This document shows positions 6,955-10,721 of a stretch of 10,721 nt of DNA, piece after piece (position 1 is the first letter of the stretch; each line of letters opens with the position of its first letter). The notes beneath the pieces were generated by a model. The model did not search any database, was not told where the DNA came from, and worked only from the letters and a program-made list of their open reading frames with translations. Source of the DNA: Lysobacterales bacterium UBA2790 (GTDB lineage: Bacteria > Pseudomonadota > Gammaproteobacteria > Xanthomonadales > Xanthomonadaceae). Made by a program: the position numbers and the translations under genes. Where the stretch lies: positions 1-10,721 of the forward strand of contig DEHW01000160.1 of NCBI GenBank assembly GCA_002352135.1, written 5' to 3'.

Positions 6955-6985
6955 TCTGAACACGCCCAGGACGGGCGCGTTCAGA
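6955..6985. terminator. Hairpin terminator between convergent genes, possibly bidirectional
   Basis: TCTGAACACGCCC (6955-6967) and GGGCGCGTTCAGA (6973-6985) form a 13-position stem with one A/C mismatch and a 5-base loop AGGAC. It sits 30 bp after the stop of the pore-former gene and about 115 bp past the stop of the kinase gene on the other strand. Neither side has a run of T, so it is not a textbook intrinsic terminator. It may act as a transcript 3'-end stabiliser or a Rho-assisted site. The rest of 6986-7101 shows nothing recognisable. Confidence 0.65.
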
Positions 6986-7101
6986 CTTGGTGGCCATGTC
7001 CGGGGCACGCCAGGTAACCAGCCGCCGCTCCGCGCGCAGTGTTTCCCTGACGCAGAGCAGGCACAGCGAAGGCTGCCCCGCCCAGGTGTCGTGCAAGCGC
7101 A

Positions 7102-9927
7102 TCAGGGCGGGCTTGCCGGCGCCTCAGCACGGGGCAGCAACAGATGGCGGAATGCGGAGGTCGGCGGGTAGGCCGCCTCCAGCCGTGGCCGGTACTCGTG
7201 TTCCAGGGCTTCGGCCTCGGTGATCCCACCGGCCTCCCGCAACGCGCGGGCGTACGTCAGCGCGTAGCGCGCGGCGCGCGGGTGCCCGGCGCCCCTGTCG
7301 CGCGAGGTGATCTCATACGCCGATCGATCCAGGCGCAGCGCACCCGCGGCATCGCCACGTGCGCGCAGGATCATTGCGCGGGTCGCGGCGGCACGGGCAT
7401 GCAGTTCCGGCTCGACGTGGCTGCCGACGGCTTCGACCTGATCGAGCAGCCTGGTGGCTTCTTCATGCTCGCCACGCAGCACATGCCAGTGCGCCAGCGG
7501 CAGGCGCGCATAGGCGAGCGGACCCTCGGCGATATCCCACTGGGTGCGGACGGCAATCACGGAATCCAGCCATGCACGGACCTCATCGCTGGCGTTTCCG
7601 GAGGCGAGCAAAGTCGTGGATAGCACGACACGGATCACCTGAAGCAGGTGGCTGTCTCGCTCTCCCACTGCAGCAGCCTGGATGTCGTGCGACTGGCGCA
7701 GCAGTTGCTCGGCTGCATCGAACTGGCCCCGTTCATACGCGAGCAGCCCGGCGCTGAACAACGCCCTTCCGTACTGCGTGCTGTGCGCACCGTTGTGGCG
7801 GAGGATGTCCGGCAGCCCTTTGGCGAACAGGGCGTCGGCCTCTTCGAAAAACCCGGCGTCGCCGAGGAGCCTGGCCAGCATGACGCGGTCGGTGGCCAGC
7901 ACCGAGCTGCCTTCGCCGAACAATTCAAAAGTCAGCGCCAGTCGCTCTCGCGCGACGCTCGTCGCAGCCTCATATTCGCCGCTGTACATCAGCAGGCTGC
8001 CGAGCTCGATCAGCAGCAGTCGATAGTCATTGGTCCGTGTCGTGCCAGCCTCGCCATGCAGTGCTTGCGACTGTCTGCAGTAGTCCAGCGCCTTCCTGAA
8101 CTCGCCGGTGCCTGAAACGACCGCACACAGGTCAGCATGGCTTCTGGCGATCATTCGCAGGTTGGCGCCGCCGGCTTCCCGCAAAGCCAGTGCCTTGCGC
8201 GCCGCGTGGATGGCCTGGTTTTCCTTGCCGCTTGCATTGAGGGCGAGTGCGAGCGTGCCGTAGGCATCGGCGAGCAGAAGCGGGTCACCGTCTGCATGGC
8301 GGCTGATCAGATCGAATGCACGTCGTGCGGCATCCTCGGCGTCTTCGGTGGAGCCCTGCGTGGTCTGTAGGCTGTTGGCTTTCGCGCGCAGGCTGCGGGC
8401 TGCGGCAATGGGATCGTTCACGGCAGGATCAAGATTCAGCTGCGCTGCGGCTTCCAGCAAGGGCGCTCCCGCGCTGCCTTCGTTGATGCCGCGATAGGCG
8501 TTGCCGAGTGCCTCCAGCAAACGGGCACGCACAAGCGGCTGATCGGCCAGCTCCTCGTCGACCCGGTTCCGGCCACGGTCGAGGACCTCGCGTGCGCTGA
8601 AATCATGGCGTTCGGCCTGCGTGGGGTCGGACAGCGAAAACACGGAAACCAGGAACTCGGCGGTGCGCCCGGCCACCTCGGCCTGCAGCCTTGCCTCGTG
8701 CTCCGCCCGCAGGGTGCGCCAGGTGAAACCGGTGATGACGGCCAGCAGCACCGCAGCTGCCATCAGTGGCCAGCGATTGCGATGCACGAAAAGCTGCGAG
8801 CGATACATCCATCGGCCCTGTCGCGCCTTGACTGGACGTGCGTCGAGGAAATTCCTGAGGTCATCGGCCAGTTCCCGCACCGAGGCATAGCGCTGTTCCG
8901 GCACCAGGCGCAGTGCCTTCAATACGACCGCGTCGATATCGGCCGGGATCCGGCTTGCCACTACCGGCACTTTCGGCGCAGTCGCCCCCGGCTGCGATGT
9001 GGTGGTGCCCGTGGCCTGGCGGCTGGGCGGAGTCACAGCGCCGGAGAGGATGGCGCTGGCGCGCGCATGATTCGAGGCGAGGTGCGCGAAGGGGCGTGTG
9101 CCAGTCAGCAGTTCGTAGAGGATCACACCCAGCGACCAGACATCGCTCGCCGTCCCGAGCGGATTCGCCTGGATCTGTTCGGGGCTCGCGTAGGCTGGCG
9201 TCATGACGCCAGTGGAGGTGGCGAGCATCGCGTCGGTATCCAGCAGGCGGGCGATGCCGAAATCCAGCAGCTTCGGTTCGCCGCTGCTATCGACGAGAAG
9301 GTTCGCCGGCTTCAGGTCGCGATGGATGATCAGGCGCTCGTGCGCGTAGGACACCGCGGCACAGACCTTCAGGAAGAGCGCGACGCGGGCGCGCAGGTCG
9401 AGGCCATTGGCATCGCACCAGCGATCGATGCGCTCGCCTTCGACATATTCCATGGCCAGGAACGGATTGCCTTCCGCGTCGATGCCCGCATCCACCAGGT
9501 AGGCGATGTTCGGGTGATTCAGGCTGGCAAGAATGCGTTGCTCTTCTTGAAAGCGCGTGTGCTGTCCAAGGCAGCCGGCACGCAGGCATTTCAGCGCGAC
9601 GCGCTGACACGCGCCGCCGACTTTGCGCTCGGCCAGCCACACCACGCCCATGCCGCCTTCGCCGATCCGCTTGATCAGCCGATAGTGGCCCTGCGAGGCC
9701 GTATTGATGCGAAAGTTCTGGGTGAGGCGATCGGTGGCCCGGGCGACCAGCTCGGGCACATTGTCGAGCACCGTATCGCTGGCGGCTTCAATCAGCCAGT
9801 CGACTTCGCGGCGCAGATCGGCGTCGACGCCGCATCGGGCTTCCAGATACGCCTCGCGTTCATCCGGGAGTCGCTCCAGTGCTTCATGCACGATGGCCTG
9901 GGCGCGCGCGTAGCGCTCGTTAATCAT
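7102..9927 (-). CDS. Membrane-anchored Ser/Thr protein kinase with TPR-like C-terminal half
   Basis: This 941-residue Hanks-type kinase has the key residues for activity: glycine loop GEGGMG (89-94), ATP-binding K113 in VALKCL, catalytic HRDLKPANLL (D204), DFG at 222-224, and ASPE at 248-250. A Thr/Pro/Ala-rich insert (about 300-326) lies in the C-lobe. A ~80-residue helical N-terminus (YARAQAIVHEALERLPDERE) is typical of such kinases in proteobacteria and acidobacteria. One transmembrane helix (WPLMAAAVLLAVITGFTW, 386-403) places the kinase in the cytoplasm and residues 404-941 probably in the periplasm. That part is almost all helical pairs of TPR type, suitable for sensing or protein binding. 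The ATG overlaps the end of the sigma-factor gene (ATGATTAA), so the two are translationally coupled. The substrate is probably that sigma factor; this is inference from context. Confidence 0.95.
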   Translation of the reverse strand: MINERYARAQAIVHEALERLPDEREAYLEARCGVDADLRREVDWLIEAASDTVLDNVPELVARATDRLTQNFRINTASQGHYRLIKRIGEGGMGVVWLAERKVGGACQRVALKCLRAGCLGQHTRFQEEQRILASLNHPNIAYLVDAGIDAEGNPFLAMEYVEGERIDRWCDANGLDLRARVALFLKVCAAVSYAHERLIIHRDLKPANLLVDSSGEPKLLDFGIARLLDTDAMLATSTGVMTPAYASPEQIQANPLGTASDVWSLGVILYELLTGTRPFAHLASNHARASAILSGAVTPPSRQATGTTTSQPGATAPKVPVVASRIPADIDAVVLKALRLVPEQRYASVRELADDLRNFLDARPVKARQGRWMYRSQLFVHRNRWPLMAAAVLLAVITGFTWRTLRAEHEARLQAEVAGRTAEFLVSVFSLSDPTQAERHDFSAREVLDRGRNRVDEELADQPLVRARLLEALGNAYRGINEGSAGAPLLEAAAQLNLDPAVNDPIAAARSLRAKANSLQTTQGSTEDAEDAARRAFDLISRHADGDPLLLADAYGTLALALNASGKENQAIHAARKALALREAGGANLRMIARSHADLCAVVSGTGEFRKALDYCRQSQALHGEAGTTRTNDYRLLLIELGSLLMYSGEYEAATSVARERLALTFELFGEGSSVLATDRVMLARLLGDAGFFEEADALFAKGLPDILRHNGAHSTQYGRALFSAGLLAYERGQFDAAEQLLRQSHDIQAAAVGERDSHLLQVIRVVLSTTLLASGNASDEVRAWLDSVIAVRTQWDIAEGPLAYARLPLAHWHVLRGEHEEATRLLDQVEAVGSHVEPELHARAAATRAMILRARGDAAGALRLDRSAYEITSRDRGAGHPRAARYALTYARALREAGGITEAEALEHEYRPRLEAAYPPTSAFRHLLLPRAEAPASPP

Positions 9928-10471
9928 CCGCCAATTCGCGCTGCAGCCAAGCTCGCGCCATGCGCCAGTCGCGTATCACGGTGGGGCGCGCGACGCCGAG
10001 CAGGTCGGCAATTTCTTCCAGTTCGAGCCCAGCGAAGAATTTCAGGTCCACGACCTGGGCCTGGCGGATGCTGACGCTCGCCAGGCGTTCGAGTGCACTG
10101 TCGAGGTCGATGAAGTCGACCGCAGTCTCCGGCAGGTCGATTTCGTCGATGTCGATGCGCTCATTCGAGGATGGTCGCTTGGAGGCCATCCGCCGTCGCG
10201 CATGGTCCACCAGCACCCGACGCATCATTTGCGATGCGATGCACAGGTACTGCGCGCGATTTGCCGGGTCCATTGCATGCTGTTCGACCACACGCATCCA
10301 GGCTTCGTTGACCAATGCCGTGGTTTGCAGTGTGTGACACTCGCGTTCGCCACGCATGGCGCGGGCTGCCAAGGCCTTCAGTTCCGCATAGATCAGCGGC
10401 GGCCAGAGGGCATCTGGATGCGGCGATACCGGACTTTTTGCTGCATTGGCATCGGAAGGGGAAGACTGCAT
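9920..10471 (-). CDS. ECF-type RNA polymerase sigma factor, kinase-associated (TIGR02999/ECF43-like)
   Basis: This protein of 183 residues directs RNA polymerase to a small promoter set. Region 2 runs from DALWPPLIYAELKALAARAM through LQTTALVNEAW to YLCIASQMMRRVLVDHARRR. Region 4 near the C-terminus has the helix-turn-helix LELEEIADLLGVARPTVIRDW. The typical acidic DAED-type motif of region 2.2, which contacts the beta' clamp, is replaced by LQTTALVNEAW with T50 and T51. This pattern is known for sigma factors paired with Ser/Thr kinases; Vibrio parahaemolyticus EcfP needs Thr phosphorylation by PknT. The start is uncertain: ATG at 10471 is preferred, while an in-frame TTG at 10510 would add 13 residues but would coincide with a likely transcription start. 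Neither has a good ribosome site. The 3' end overlaps the kinase gene by 8 bp. No anti-sigma gene is seen. Confidence 0.92.
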   Translation of the reverse strand: MQSSPSDANAAKSPVSPHPDALWPPLIYAELKALAARAMRGERECHTLQTTALVNEAWMRVVEQHAMDPANRAQYLCIASQMMRRVLVDHARRRMASKRPSSNERIDIDEIDLPETAVDFIDLDSALERLASVSIRQAQVVDLKFFAGLELEEIADLLGVARPTVIRDWRMARAWLQRELADD

Positions 10472-10721
10472 GCGGGAGAAAAAGAGAGCGCCGGGCACTG
10501 AGGGTAGCAAGTGCGATTGTAGGGTGCTCAGCGTGACCGCGCGTCGCGCGTCGCATCACACTCGATGAACACCCAAGACCGCTCGGCGGGATGACGCCGG
10601 CCGAACACAAAGCCCGAGCAGCCGACGAGAGTTCTAAGAAGCCCTTGTCCGCTTGACGGGAGAGCTTACGCACGACCAAATCCCTCACGGAAGGACCAGA
10701 GTCGTCGTGACTTGCCTACGT
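10472..10721 (-). promoter_or_regulatory. Upstream region of the sigma/kinase operon with a possible -10 box
   Basis: On the minus strand TACAAT (10521-10516) matches the sigma-70 -10 consensus well and would start transcription near 10509, giving a ~38-base pyrimidine-rich leader to the ATG at 10471. No good -35 box is found 16-18 bp upstream; that spot is GC-rich and contains a tandem GCGCGTC repeat (10539-10552). A short inverted repeat CGGCG/CGCCG lies at 10584-10599. No gene is supported between 10522 and the window end; the frame open there on the minus strand lacks family resemblance. Confidence 0.3.

Noticed and set aside
8605..10074. A 489-codon open frame on the plus strand
   Set aside because: It lies antisense to the kinase gene, whose motifs are complete. 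The plus-strand translation shows no family resemblance and arises from GC-rich third positions.
10533..10559. GTGA and TCAC half-sites upstream of the sigma operon, like a CRP site
   Set aside because: The half-sites are 19 bp apart, far from the 6-bp spacing of a CRP site, and the rest of the arms do not match.
10161..10688. A 175-codon minus-strand open frame covering the sigma-factor upstream region
   Set aside because: It overlaps the sigma gene in another frame, contains no recognisable domain, and has no ribosome site.

Overview
The window looks like chromosome from a high-GC gammaproteobacterium, probably of the Lysobacterales (Xanthomonadales) type. This rests on the GlmS sequence, the GC-rich codon use, and the pairing of an ECF sigma factor with a TPR-bearing Ser/Thr kinase. 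No rRNA, tRNA or CRISPR was found, so the assignment is an inference.

Layout. (1) Bases 1-1818 hold the 3' nine-tenths or more of glmS, whose first ~17 codons lie upstream of the window. (2) Bases ~1843-4100 are a block of two abutting insertion sequences, both with transposase genes on the minus strand. The first is an IS481-family element that seems to have lost its transposase-proximal end. The second is a complete-looking IS3-family element (orfA, orfB, 24-bp terminal inverted repeats). The IS481-side end begins about 24 bp past the glmS stop, close to where Tn7-type elements insert, although no tns genes are visible. (3) Bases 4256-6924 hold two plus-strand genes for predicted exported proteins. 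One has two tandem domains resembling the beta domain of the von Hippel-Lindau (VHL) protein. The other is a 571-residue protein with a signal peptide, three VPS62/DUF946-like WDD-GSG repeats, an aerolysin-like pore-forming module with a near-perfect amphipathic beta-hairpin, and a C-terminal bulb-type mannose-binding lectin domain. (4) A 13-bp-stem hairpin at 6955-6985 separates this pair from the convergent minus-strand operon. (5) Bases 7102-10471 hold an ECF sigma factor gene that overlaps by 8 bp the gene for a membrane-anchored Ser/Thr protein kinase with a TPR-like C-terminal half. (6) The last ~250 bases are non-coding and probably carry the operon's promoter.

How the genes may work together. 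The sigma factor and kinase form a translationally coupled signalling pair. The sigma factor carries Thr residues where classic ECF factors have an acidic core-binding motif, so it is probably switched on by phosphorylation, as described for the EcfP/PknT type. The exported VHL-like protein and the lectin-tipped aerolysin-like protein look like an effector cassette: a glycan-targeted pore former plus a possible binding partner. Whether the sigma/kinase pair controls the cassette cannot be told from sequence. The most novel item is the pore-former architecture next to a secreted tandem-VHL protein.
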